The position numbers and the translations under genes were made by a program. Below are positions 53,265-64,000 of a stretch of DNA of 64,000 nt, in pieces. Location of the stretch: assembly GCA_026225945.1 (NCBI GenBank), contig JAMJFZ010004075.1:1706001-1770000 (forward strand), in the 5' to 3' direction. Below the pieces are notes generated by a model. It was not told the origin of the DNA and ran no database searches. It saw only the letters and a program-made list of their open reading frames with translations. Within the stretch, counting starts at the first letter, position 1. Each line of letters opens with the position of its first letter. Source of the DNA: Cricetomys ansorgei (Eukaryota > Chordata > Mammalia > Rodentia > Nesomyidae).

Positions 53265-53791
53265 AGCTAGACTGAGCATTTCCGTTTGGTTCAATGGCCA
53301 CGGGTCTCTGGCCCACGGCACTGGTCACTCTCCTGGCATACTGAAGTTGCTGGTCTAGGTTCTCTTATGTGTCAAGTCACATCTTCCTCTGGTCTTGTTG
53401 ACCATCGACATTCTGGCCAGCAGGGCAGCCTAGCCAATGCATCCTGGTCCCATTCATTTTCCCTCTGGCCCCAACAGACTCTTTGGCCTCAGACGCGCTC
53501 CAGATTTCTCTTCTCCACACTCTCAGAGGAACGTTCTATCCTGTCTCTATTGTTCTGGCCCCGAAGGAAAAACTTAGAGGGAAAACTGAGAGAAGACTGT
53601 GTCCCCATAAAGGTCCACGCTCAGGGTCTTTTCAGTTGTGTTCTTTCTCTAATACTAAGTGCTCATCCCTAAGATCACATACATATGAACCGTACTAAAT
53701 GAACTTGGAAGGTTGTATTTATCTGTGTGTTTATGTAACAGTAATACTTAGTAACAGTAATACTTATGGAAAAGAGGCCATAAACGAGAGG

Positions 53792-53792
<1 letters not shown>

Positions 53793-53834
<42 letters not shown>
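53793..53834. repeat. TG microsatellite
   Basis: A perfect run of about 20 TG units. Confidence 0.92.
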
Positions 53835-53837
<3 letters not shown>

Positions 53838-56800
53838 CCACAGGGGGGTGTGGTATGGTGTGGGAGGAACTGGAGAAAGGAGGGGGAAATGAGGTAAATA
53901 AAACTCATATATTAAATTCTAAATAAATAAATAGAAACCCCAAAGAGACAAACCAACTTCACAACCCTGCTTTATCTCAAGCATGGAGGGTGCAGACTGA
54001 AACAGCGTGTGACATGAAATACCAGTTTACATTCAAGTGTCCAGTGTAGCAGGAAGCCAGGGAAAAGATAGTGCTAAAAAGCAAACAAGACCAGACAAAA
54101 ACCAAATCACAAGTCACCTCTGCAGGCCTTTGAATCATGATCCTTCCTGCATGGGCTGCCTAAAGATGGTCACGAAGTCCCGCAAGTTGCCAAGGTGGCA
54201 AACACCTTGGTTCTTTCCCTCCAAAACACCGCCGGGAGTTTGCATCAGACTTCAGTGCCAAGGGATATGTCTGTCCTGTGTCTTCCTTTATTCTGGAGGG
54301 TTTTTCTCCACGGATATTTTCTAAATCTCTCCATTTTGATACCTTTCCATTGCTTTTCAGCTCACAGCAGGAAGTCTCATTTTTGTTCCTCTCTGGCAAT
54401 TTTTCATTTCTTTCTACTTCTATTGTTACTTAACTGTGAAAAGTATTTCCTTTTTTTAGAAAAAAATATGCCTGTACACTTGACTTGAGCAGGAGCCCTG
54501 CTGTTCATTGTTTGTGGAAGCCTAGTTGTCATGTTCGGCGGGAAACCCAGGATGTCAATATCTTTTTGTATATATGGAGGGAGAAACCTGTTTCATGTGA
54601 CCCGGAGACCTGTAGTCGGTGAACACGTCACCTTACCTGCCTCACCTTCTGCAGCATACCAGCAATTGAAACTGGGTGGTGGGTTTGCTGTCTCCGGGTT
54701 TAGCATGAAGGACGGCTGATGGGAGATTTTTCTTAGAGCAGGCTGTTACCCACGCCATCATTCTGTGAGGTGCAACGGTCTGGTTTTGAAGGCTCACTTT
54801 CAAGCCTTTCTTGCATTAGGGTGCTAGGCTTCTACTTTATTGCTGAAGTGCCAAAATTGGAAACTGCAGCAGGAGGATGTATTAAATCATTTAAACGAAG
54901 GAACAAACAGGAATACATTTCAGTGAGAATAATAAAAATCATCAGAAATTCATGTCATCTGAGGCTTATTATAAATACTTGATGTCTACCTGCTATGCTC
55001 AAGGGGGGGAAGGGTTTAGCGATGCCAGGACCATGTTCAGAAGGGCTGGGGACCTGGGAACCCGTGTCCATTACAGGCAGAGGGAGTTCCTGGGTCCAAG
55101 TGAGGACTGTGTACACACACACTGGATATTGATTGAGTGCAACGTGTGTACCGTTCTGCTGGCTGCGCTCATTGCTTTTGCATTGGATTAAGGCTAGAAG
55201 AACATCTCCCTTCTTGAGCTGGCCAAGTCTACACATATCCCTTGACTTGGGCAAGCCTGTTTAGCTCTGGAGGAGGGGATCGCTGAGGTTGATGCTCACT
55301 AACTGGAGAGTTAGTGTAGCTCCCAGACAGACAGTCATGGACACAGGGTCCAGCAGATGCCAAAATCAGTATCATGAGATGGGCTGGAACATTTTTACTT
55401 TGTCCTATGTTCCTTTAATAGTTTAACATATGTGTATGTATACACAGGAGAAAGGACCTATAGGCCCTGTGGAACTAAAATGACAGTACTGTCAGTGCTT
55501 ATGGCCTAGATGAACCGCGATCTGGGCCATGATCTGGCTCCTCTGATGTAGAGTATTCGCCCTTCTAATTTCTTTCAGTTCAACTGTCTTGGGTGGTAGT
55601 CTCAAAGATAGTTGGGTGAGCACCAGAAGCATCCAGGGATTTTTGGAACTATGGTCATGTTTGGTCCCAGCTGGCTTCCAGCCTGTTGTTACCATGGAAA
55701 TGTCGTTAGATCTGTTATCCAAGAGAAAATGGAAATCACATTTTTTTTAAAGATGAAATGAATTAGTGCTTGATGGTGTAAAACTGCTGAGAACACGAAA
55801 CAAGAGCATGCCTCGGGGCTGCTGGGACTTTCTCTGCTCCAGGACGAGGCCACTCTCATTTTCTAGAGGCCTCAGTATGGGCTGGAGATCAGCGCTCACT
55901 CTGACACATTCAGTTTTACCTTGAGGGTAAGTGCTCTCTATACTTAACCCATATATGTTTTACCGGGTTGGTGTCGGAAGGAAGCTCAGGGGGCTCTGCA
56001 GAGCCGTCGTACACAGCCAGTGAGGCTTACCCAAGGCATGATTATTGCTAATTGAAAACTCTCTTCAATACCCTGCTGGGACAACTTGCAAAACAGTCAG
56101 CAGTGATGATCTTTGACAGCCTCTATGGCGATTGTAACAGGAAAAGAATAAGCTCATGGTTTGGTGTTTTGAACAAAAGCATATGAATCAGTGTATCCTG
56201 GAACAAAGAACGTGTCTATCTGGTAAGAACCCCTGAGGCTGGTGTGTTAGCCTGAGCGTGGTGGGTTCCGTCTGGGTTTGCTGTTACATGCCCTGCAGTG
56301 TCTCGGTGCCCGCTGTCGAGATAAAGCTATGAATTAATTTATCGTGGTATTTTATTATGAGTATGGTTTTTTTTTTTTTAAATTTGGTATCTGAAGCCTA
56401 TGTTTTTGTTCTAAATAAATTTACCTTGGTCCAAAGAGAAACCTGATCGTAGTCCCTGGTTCATGAGAGGTGCCTGCCGAACGTTTCAAAACAGAACGTC
56501 TTTATTGTCCGTGGTGAGCTCCTTGGACCACATCTGCTATGGTTTATACTGAAGAGATGACTGAGGATCGGCCAGCCATGCCAACAGTCCTAGGAAGTTG
56601 GTAACTACAGAGTCAGGCTTCTGAGGCACGTGATCTCAGTCAGACTTCTGGCGAGAGAGGGCACTAGAGATGGAATTTGACCACGGAACTGATGATTTAA
56701 TTACTTGTGCCTATGTATGGAACCTTAATTAAAAACACTAGCCACCAGAGTTTGTCTGAGCATTGTGGATTGGAAAAATGCTCTGAGCATACGAGAGACT

Positions 56801-58339
56801 CCGCATCTGAATTCTCCGGGCTTGCCATAGGCATCTCTTCTTTTGGACGGTTCTCATGCCTACTCTTTGACTGTAATAAAACTATTAAGCATAGCACGTT
56901 GTTGAGTTCTTGGTTGTTTTAGTGAGTTACCAAAAGCTTGAGGAAGGCTGCGGGTGCACAAGGCAGTTCTCCAGTGGTCTCAGGCCGACACAGCTGTCTC
57001 ATGCTCTTGTTTGAAGTTTTTAAGAAAAACTTTTGAATGTTCAGAAAATAAAAAACCCCGGGATAAGGAGGGCTGACTAGGGTAGCCTGGGCTATGTTCC
57101 CCTTACCCTCATAAACAGAATGTTCTTTAGCCTGGAGAATCCTGTCATTTTAGAGTATAAAACCCACAGTGGGCTGCTTTGGGGGGTTCCACAGCTGTGA
57201 GGCCTGGGCAGTGAGATTCCATCTTATCCTAGAAAGCTTTCTTGAGCGAGAGGAGACAAGCACACAAGTGAATCTTCAGCTCGATCCTTCCTGGCTGACT
57301 ATTTACAAGTAATCAACCTACTTCATGTGCTCCATGCGTGAACACAGTATTTCACAGAACTTAGGTAAAGCTCAGCTTGCATACTGGGACTGTCACATTA
57401 GGGACTCCATATCTACAGCTGGGTCTAAAGTCGAGACAACTGGCAGACACTCTTTACTTTGTTGTTTAGCAAACTCATTTTAGTTGATGACTTTAAGCTC
57501 AGTTTTAGGTAACTCTGGTTAATGGCATGACTTTCATTTACGGAATAAGAAATAAAAGGAGAAGAGGAAATCCTTGCTTAGAACAAATAGAAATTCTTAC
57601 TGTTCGAACCAAATGTATGAGTATGCAAGCATGTCTGAGAAATTCTGAAGGAAGCCAAGTCAGACAAACACCCTGCAGAAGCCAGGAGCTTGGAGGTGTA
57701 GATCAATGTACTCAACATTTACATAGATGAAGAAGCCCCACAGCATCTCAGTCATTTACATACAAAATGAGCCTTTGCCAGGAAGGAGGCTGGAGGTGAC
57801 TGAGGATCTCAGAATCATGTGACAAGGTTGGGGGGAAAGGGGGTAAAGGAATACAGCTGTGAATGGGAGCAAATGAACTCGCAATCCTTAACTAAGTCCC
57901 TTCAGTCTGCAGTTCCTTGAGCCCTGCATTGTCTTGGCATCCTTGCCCTTCTGAAACACTAAGGGATAAACGAGACCAATCTTTGGCCAATGCGTCTTTA
58001 ATTCTTCCTTGGCAGTTGGAGGCTTAAGGGGCATGCTGGGTAATTTGTTGCCCATTTTGTTCTTGGGACTTGGGCAACTTTTTCTCTGGATTACCCAGTG
58101 GAGGCCCTCTTGCGAGGCAGAGGAAGAGTCTCCAGCTTGCTTTCAGATCTCCAATGACTTTGGTAGAATTTCTCCAGAACGAAGGAGCTCACTCTACGCA
58201 AGGCCATCTACTTGGGGAAAGTTTTAATCATTATGGGTTCCTTTCTTTTGTTACACTGATTATTTTTCTTTTGGAAGTTTCTGCTGATCAGTTTTTTGTT
58301 TCTTCTGGAAACAAACCACTAATGTGATGGCAGACAAGG

Positions 58340-58490
58340 CCGGTGATAATAGACATTTATTTAGAACTTGTTATGATCAAGGCACAGCACCAAGAGTTTT
58401 AACAGATGTAATCTTTAGCCCTTAGAGCCGTTCCTTGGGATGGTAATTCTTGCAGATGAGCAAACTGAGGATTACAGTTTAGTCTCTCCT
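58340..58490 (+). repeat. MIR SINE
   Basis: AATAGACATTTATTTAGAAC, then ATGTAATCTTTAGCCCTTAG, then GCAGATGAGCAAACTGAGGA fit the MIR order. Confidence 0.7.
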
Positions 58491-58680
58491 GTGAGCTAGG
58501 ATGGGATGTACTCACACTCTTTATTCAAAACTTTCATGGGCCTTTGTTTTCTTGAGCACCATTTAAGTTACATCTCTACAATGAGTGTTTCAGGGAGGAC
58601 ATTTTAATACGAGCTCGCAAATCTTGGTTCACTATGTTTTCTGTATATCAATGAATATTGCTAGTTTATGCTTTCATTCT

Positions 58681-58682
<2 letters not shown>

Positions 58683-58729
<47 letters not shown>
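58683..58729. repeat. TA microsatellite
   Basis: About 23 perfect TA units, likely variable and prone to cruciform extrusion. Confidence 0.93.
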
Positions 58730-58730
<1 letters not shown>

Positions 58731-59221
58731 ACAGAACCATTCTCAAACTCAGTATTTGAACGGCTGCTGACTTCATGAACATATTCTTTTCATAATGCCT
58801 TAAAATGGCTCAGATTTTATAGCAGAGAAGTTGATTTTACTCCTTTTACTCCTGTGTTTTCTGCACCTTACTGTTTTTGTTGCAAACATATATAGTCCTG
58901 TGGTTTCCAGCCACAACTTCTGCCACATTTCCGACCACACCTTAGAGAACCCCATGCTCCATAACCATTAAATAATCGAACCATTCAACAAGAACCAGCC
59001 CATTCATAGAGACAGTTAACGTCTCTTCTGGTGAGGTAATGGCCATGGAGATAGTTGTATTTTGTGAGGCATCATTAAGGGAAATAGAAAAAAAGGAAGT
59101 AAGTAAACTGCAGTCTTCTCTGTGTTCTAAAGGCTTCCCTTTGATGGAGTACTGAATGATTCGTTCCCTGATATTTATACACAAAACAGGCATGTACGGA
59201 AATAAAGTGGCTTCAACTTAC

Positions 59222-59313
59222 CGGCTGTCCAGGTTCGTCTCCCCCGAGGATCCTGAAGCCGAATCCAGACTCCATCCTTCGAAGGTGAACATCCAACTCC
59301 TTATAGTCTGGAC
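59222..59313 (-). CDS. Magi2: Magi2 internal exon: start of fourth PDZ domain
   Basis: This is the 5'-most Magi2 exon in the window. It encodes 30 complete residues starting [16 protein letters not shown] and ending DEPGQP. It carries the PDZ carboxylate-binding loop GFGF followed by RILGG, so it supplies beta-strands A and B of the fourth of six PDZ domains. The donor is GTAAGT (plus strand 59216-59221) and the exon ends in phase 0, joining directly to ILIGAV of the next exon. The 5' end is ambiguous. An AG at 59314-59315 gives an exon start at 59313, and a second AG six bases further in gives a start at 59307. Both enter with one base of a split codon, so both keep frame. MAGI2 is a cytoplasmic scaffold at synapses, podocyte slit diaphragms and cell junctions (family knowledge). 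Identity rests on strong recall of the MAGI2 protein and clean joining of all seven exons. Confidence 0.93.
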
Positions 59314-59774
59314 CTGGTATAAAGGACATCCCAGTGAGTAATAAACACTGCCTCTTCCCTCCTCCTGAGGAACAGAACACACCGATGAGAAATTAATTTT
59401 GTGGATGTGATTAATGAGAGTGCTGTTAGTCAATGAAAAGCACGGAGGAGAGAAAGAAAACACAGTGGCAAAGTACACACCCTACACATTGTAGTCCCCA
59501 GGACGGCAGCGAGTGGCCACGGGCGGCGCTGGAGTGTCACTCACAGGTGGAGGGGACATGTGGATTTCTGAGTGAAGAGAGTTGATGCTTCTGCAAGTTT
59601 CAATTTCCCTGGGGGCTTTCGCCTTTAGGAAGCTCGCCTGTGACTTTGAGGATGCTTGCTCTGATTACTCAGAAAGGAGAGAGCAGATGGCAACACCTGC
59701 AAGTGCCTATTTAAGTACTACCTAGCAAGTAAGGGTCTGTTTACAGTCTGAGGCCTCCAGTGCTGGCTGCTGTG

Positions 59775-59775
<1 letters not shown>

Positions 59776-59825
<50 letters not shown>

Positions 59826-59830
59826 CACAC
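59776..59830. repeat. TG repeat followed by GCGCGC
   Basis: About 22 TG units run into a CG-alternating stretch and ACACA, an uninterrupted alternating purine-pyrimidine tract of about 50 bp. Confidence 0.92.
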
Positions 59831-60772
59831 ATGTCTAGGGCATGATTTACATCTAATAGAAGTTGTGTTTTTTAAAACTGCAAAAATTAGGAAATATGCT
59901 TTAAACTTTTCTCCATTGGGGTTTAAGTAATTTCTTTTTTTGGTATGCTTCCTTAGTCTTTCCATAACATAAGGTACAGGCAGAAATCTATCTAGGACCA
60001 AGAAGAATTTGTCCCCAGATATTTTAGAACGTGGAAGCTATTATGGACCACTGATTCCATTAGCATTTTGAAAGTAAATTAGAGGTGGGCTACCCACCTA
60101 AAGTCAGACCGAAAGAACAGAAATGGACCTTTAAGAAAGCCAAGAAACTCTCCTGAATGGCATTTGTTTCATTTCTAGAAGAAACTAAAACAATGAGAAA
60201 TACTTTGACTTTTCCAGGAGAATGTTACCTGCCTCCTTTTCCGTCAGCTGCGATGGGATCATGGGTTTTCACACCCTGTTCCATGCAGGGTGAGCAGCAG
60301 TTGGGAGGGATATTTATTAAGCTGTCTTTAAGAAATATTTAGCAATGTCTGGGCAGCATTTGTAGCAGGCATTAATAAAACTCCCTTTGTATACACAGGA
60401 CAGTTTTGGAAGTTAGGGTGAGATTTTGGAGGAGAATCCCCATAGCATGCAAAGCTAAATCTCAAGAAGACTAAGCTACCGGAATGCAGAATATCGGTTA
60501 CAGCAGAGAGGGGATCACCGAGTGACAGCCCGCACATCTCTCCCAGGCTCTTGGGTGAAGGGCTGCAGATGCAGCACACCAGATGCAGCCGTTCTAGGCT
60601 CGTCTGTGAGCCAAGCCACCTTAGCTATTTTTAGTGATAAATGAAAGGCAAGTCACCCACTTCTGACATGTGGGTAGGTGACAATTATCTGGTGCTCTCA
60701 AGAGAGCTGTCCTGGCTCAAAAATACCATACATGAGTATACTGTCTAAGACTCACAATCATTCGTGTCTTTT

Positions 60773-60810
60773 ATGACCATATGACCATATAACCATATGA
60801 CCATATGACC
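60773..60810. repeat. 8-bp tandem array GACCATAT
   Basis: Four full units and a partial one, with one G-to-A change. Confidence 0.9.
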
Positions 60811-61679
60811 AAGGTCTTTCAACTATATAAATACAACACCGTCAAAGAAGAGTAATCAATTAGACTTGCACATCCATTAGTCACCCTTTATAAACTATAT
60901 AATTATTCACATTTTAAAGACCGGAAAATTTAGAAGGGTTAAACTATTAGTCAGAATTACATGAGGTGGTAAAGAACTGATGAAAACTTTGCTCAACATT
61001 ATATAAGGCACAATGGTCTCTAAACACCGTAAGCCTTTGGGCATCTGGAGGCAGGCGGAGCAATCTTATAAAACACAGCAGTGGTTTCTCCAAGGGATGG
61101 AGAAATTACAAGGGGCGATGGGAGAAGGCAGCTAATATCCCATCACAGTCCAATCTCCAGCAGCTGGGTAGGACACAACTATTCATACTAATCTCTTCTC
61201 TGGGTCTCTTTAAACTTGGAATACCCTCCATCACAGAGACATAGGGGATACAAACATAAGGTGGCATCGTGTTTGCGTTTAAGGAGAAAGAACTTCTGAC
61301 CTAATACTCCTTGCTCTTGCATGACTGTGTGCTCACACAGTGGAGAACTGTTCCTTCAGTGATTCTGGTTCCTGTGCACACTGCCAGAGGGAACTCCAAA
61401 GGGTTTAAGAAAATGCCAAAATTCTGACAGTCCCAGCGATGGAGTTTGAGATATGTCAAGACACAAGGAGTTTGGTTTATGTTAGAGACTTCCACTGTTG
61501 CTGGAAGGTATAAAAGCTTTTCCTTAGTGAGTCAGTCAATTTTTTTAAGTAGGGAAAAAAATCCCTAGACTTTATGTGGTTAATTTATTTAATCCTGAAA
61601 AACAGAGTCCTCTTCCTTTTATGTTCTGATGTACCTTTTTCTGACAATTTTAAGACTGTGACTTCAATTTTTTTTTTAA

Positions 61680-61845
61680 ATTGTGTGTGTGTTTACATCC
61701 CACTGCCCGCAGAGGCCTGGGCATGGCATCCCCCTGTGCTGGGGTTACAGACGCCGTGAGCCGCCTGATGGAGGTGTTGGGAACCGAACTCAGGTCTTCT
61801 GGAGCAGCACATGCTCTTAGCGGCTGAGCCATCTCTCCGGCCCCA
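61680..61845 (-). mobile_element. B2-type SINE, reverse orientation
   Basis: An AT and TG tail, then CCGAACTCAGGTCTTCTGGA and AGCGGCTGAGCCATCTCTCC, an almost perfect reverse B2 head. Confidence 0.85.
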
Positions 61846-62118
61846 GAGGCTCCAACTATTGCTCTGATCTGCTGTGTCTTTGCACATAGGGTAGGGAGTC
61901 CCAACTGCTTCACTGTGACCTTTCCGTCCTCCTAGTCAGAAATGAACAACGTCATGGCACCCGAGTAAGAGAGACGGAGACAGATCGTCAGAGAAGTATG
62001 CCAGCAGATGTGATTTATCAATCTCTGTTAATTTTGAATGTAGAGGCTGCAGGGCCTAGAAACTTTAGAGACACAATTAGCTGTAAAAATAGTTTAAATG
62101 ATAGACTGCCTTGAGGGT

Positions 62119-62137
62119 TTTTTTTTTTTTTTTTTTA
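62119..62137. repeat. T homopolymer
   Basis: About eighteen T's. Confidence 0.85.
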
Positions 62138-62887
62138 ATAAGAACTTTTAGAAAGACAATTTTTCTTTTTCCTCTGTTTTGAGTCTGGCTTTACAAAATA
62201 ACTAAAATTATGTGCATGAAGACTGGATGCATTGTTCTTTCTCCTCCTTGCTATGTTAGCTTTCAGGAGAGCTGACCTCACCTTGCCTGCTCTTCTGACC
62301 TGACAACAGACTCAATTACGATATCATGTTTTATCTTTCCCCTTCTTAATGTAAGTGCGGGAGTCCCAGGGCAAACGCTTATTTCTTTGCCACAGCAGGT
62401 AATTATCTCACCTTCTGTCTGGTCTAGAAGTAAACCACGCACTTGGGAGCTTATTAGATAAAGGGCCTTGGCGGACAGCTATTCTGTCCTGAGTCGGTCA
62501 GGGTGTCACTCAACCAGGACCCTGACATGCTTCTCTTTTCGGCTTCTGTGTTTGTTTCTGTTCTGTGCTTGTCTTTATTTTCTTCTTTTCCCTGAGCCTT
62601 TTGGAAGGACCACGAGGTGGTCCCAAGGAGGCAGTGGGGGCAGAGGAACGGAGTGACAGGGGGTGGAGCATCTCTTGGACATCGGCGTTTGATGATTAAC
62701 CATGGCCAGTGCTGCGTCTTCCTCAGAAGCTGGGTCCCAGTAGATACAGGCATTAAGAAACAAAGCGCTTCATGATACTCTTCTCTGGTGGGATCTTGTA
62801 TGACCTTTGAGCCAAGCTAGTGGGAAGGATCGCACAAGCCTTAATTTAGCCTAGGCTCACCCCAGTATTAGAAAAGCTTACATTTAA

Positions 62888-63030
62888 AAAGTACGAAACA
62901 AAGCCAGATGTGGTGGCTTTCATTAATCCTAGCACCTGGGAAGCAGACACAGTGGGATCAACGTAAGTTTAAGTCACAGACGGATACACAGTGAGACTCT
63001 GTCTCAAAAGAAAAAAAAAGAAGTAGTAAA
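62888..63030 (+). mobile_element. B1 SINE
   Basis: GCCAGATGTGGTGGCTTTCA, TTAATCCTAGCACCTGGGAA and GTGAGACTCTGTCTCAAAAG, with an A-rich tail. Confidence 0.85.
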
Positions 63031-63844
63031 TGGTATCAGGACAAAGTCCCTCATAATAAAGGACATCGGAATTAGGAAGCCTGGTTCCTGTTTGCATTAA
63101 GGTTCCAAGAGGTTTCACATGTTTTAGGAGCTTATGCCTTGGAAAAGCATGGCTGTGAGCACAGCATTTAGGAAAAAGGCTGGATGACTGAACACAACTG
63201 ATTTTTTTATGAATGGATTCGGTCTTCAAAAATGCAAAGCACAACATTTTTTAATGGGTAACTTTGGCACGTGGGATGCTGCTGTAAACATGGCAATTGA
63301 ATTCCCGTAGCTGAACCTCTCTCGTGTTAATTAAAACAAAAGTACTGTGGCTTATCATCACATTTGGCACAAAGAGCCTTCATTTATTTATTTTTCCTAT
63401 TGCAAAGAGTGTTGCTGTTTTTGGATTTCTCTTGTAAAGAGATCTAGGAAAGACTGAGAAAGGAATGAGGAATTGAAGGTCATTAAATATATCCATGGGT
63501 TCTGGATTTTCAGGCACTCTAGGTACCGAGTGAGTTGAATTAATCTTGGTCGCTGGAATCAAACATTACCCGATAAGTAGCTGATATATTCGGGTTTAGA
63601 AGAATCTCTCTTCTTCACCTTCCGCTTTTATTCCGTTGGCAATCTGACAGCAGCCCAGCATGCTGTGGCCGTAACAGAAGCCATCTCCTCTCTGACTCTC
63701 TTCTGTAGCCTGCAAACAAGCTCAGATTTCTCCACCCTAAGTACTGCCTTCTCCCTGCCACCTCTCCTCTCTGGGAAATCTGGTCTTGCTGAGTCTTCTC
63801 CATGTCTGACTTCATTCTTGCCAGGCCAGTTTCTGCTCTCTGAT

Positions 63845-64000
63845 TACTGAATCCCTTCCCTTTCCTTCCCTTCTCTTTTCTTTCTTTTGTTTTGCTTTCT
63901 TTCTTTTTTGTCTTTCTTTAGTCTTTTTCTTTCTCCTTCCTTCCTTCCTCTCCTCCCCTCCCATCCACTCCCCTCCCCTTCTCTCCTCTCCTCTTCTCTT
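63845..64000. repeat. CT-rich polypyrimidine tract, continues past window
   Basis: Imperfect TTCC, TTTC and CCCCT blocks with few purines. Confidence 0.85.

Larger units (their letters stand above)
50397..59221 (-). other. Magi2: Magi2 intron of 8825 bp inside the fourth PDZ
   Basis: GTAAGT donor to CTCTCTAG acceptor. It contains MIR copies, a 14-bp-stem palindrome, a B1, a URR1-like hAT element and TG and TA microsatellites. The stretches 50810-52630, 53290-53790, 53840-58330 and 58740-59200 show nothing I can assign. Confidence 0.93.
59314..64000 (-). other. Magi2: Magi2 intron, incomplete, upstream of the fourth-PDZ exon
   Basis: Non-coding to the window edge. It includes a TG/GC repeat, an 8-mer tandem array, a B2, a T run, a B1 and a terminal CT-rich tract. 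No open frame here looks like an upstream Magi2 exon (third PDZ or linker), so the preceding exon lies beyond 64000. Stretches 59840-60770, 60815-61675, 61850-62110, 62145-62880 and 63035-63840 hold nothing I can name. Confidence 0.75.

Overview
The window is nuclear DNA from a rodent, read against the direction of its one recognisable gene. The rodent call rests on many B1 and B2/B3-type SINEs, MaLR-type LTRs, a URR1-like hAT element and very long CA, TG and CT microsatellites. A murid or cricetid species is likely, but the species cannot be fixed from what I can see. No prokaryotic gene, CRISPR locus, rRNA or functional tRNA gene is visible.

The only protein-coding content I can support is seven internal exons of Magi2 (S-SCAM), the synaptic and junctional MAGUK scaffold, on the minus strand. 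In transcript order they lie at 59222-59313 (start of the fourth PDZ domain), 50204-50396 (rest of that PDZ), 42511-42759 (Ser-rich linker and start of the fifth PDZ), 15551-15736 (rest of the fifth PDZ), 13369-13522 (Pro/Gln/Ser linker), 6045-6240 (YRQPP-repeat linker) and 4644-4787 (start of the sixth PDZ). All six junctions have GT donors and AG acceptors. The reading frame closes at each one, giving 404 complete codons plus a split first codon. Upstream exons (first PDZ, guanylate kinase-like, WW, second and third PDZ) lie above 64000. The end of the sixth PDZ and the C-terminus lie below position 1.

Layout by coordinate: 1-4643, intron with B1 and B3 SINEs. 4644-6240, two exons and a short intron. 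6241-13368, intron with B2, B1 and B3 SINEs, a 373-bp polypyrimidine tract and a CA-based minisatellite. 13369-15736, two exons. 15737-42510, a 26.8-kb intron splitting the fifth PDZ, holding an ERVK-like mosaic element (about 23.1-25.2 kb), two inverted copies of an unassigned 0.85-kb repeat (20.3-21.1 and 33.4-34.3 kb), a MaLR-type element with two LTRs (34.5-36.7 kb) and a younger LTR nested in it. 42511-59313, three exons and two introns with SINEs, MIRs, a URR1 copy and a perfect palindrome. 59314-64000, intron.

I found no previously undescribed gene system. The points most worth a second look are the two tandem splice acceptors (exons at 6240 and 59313), the mosaic LTR element, the inverted repeat pair, the higher-order CA minisatellite and the apparent shortening of the linker repeats. 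Repeat family names come from memory of consensus sequences and need a RepeatMasker run.
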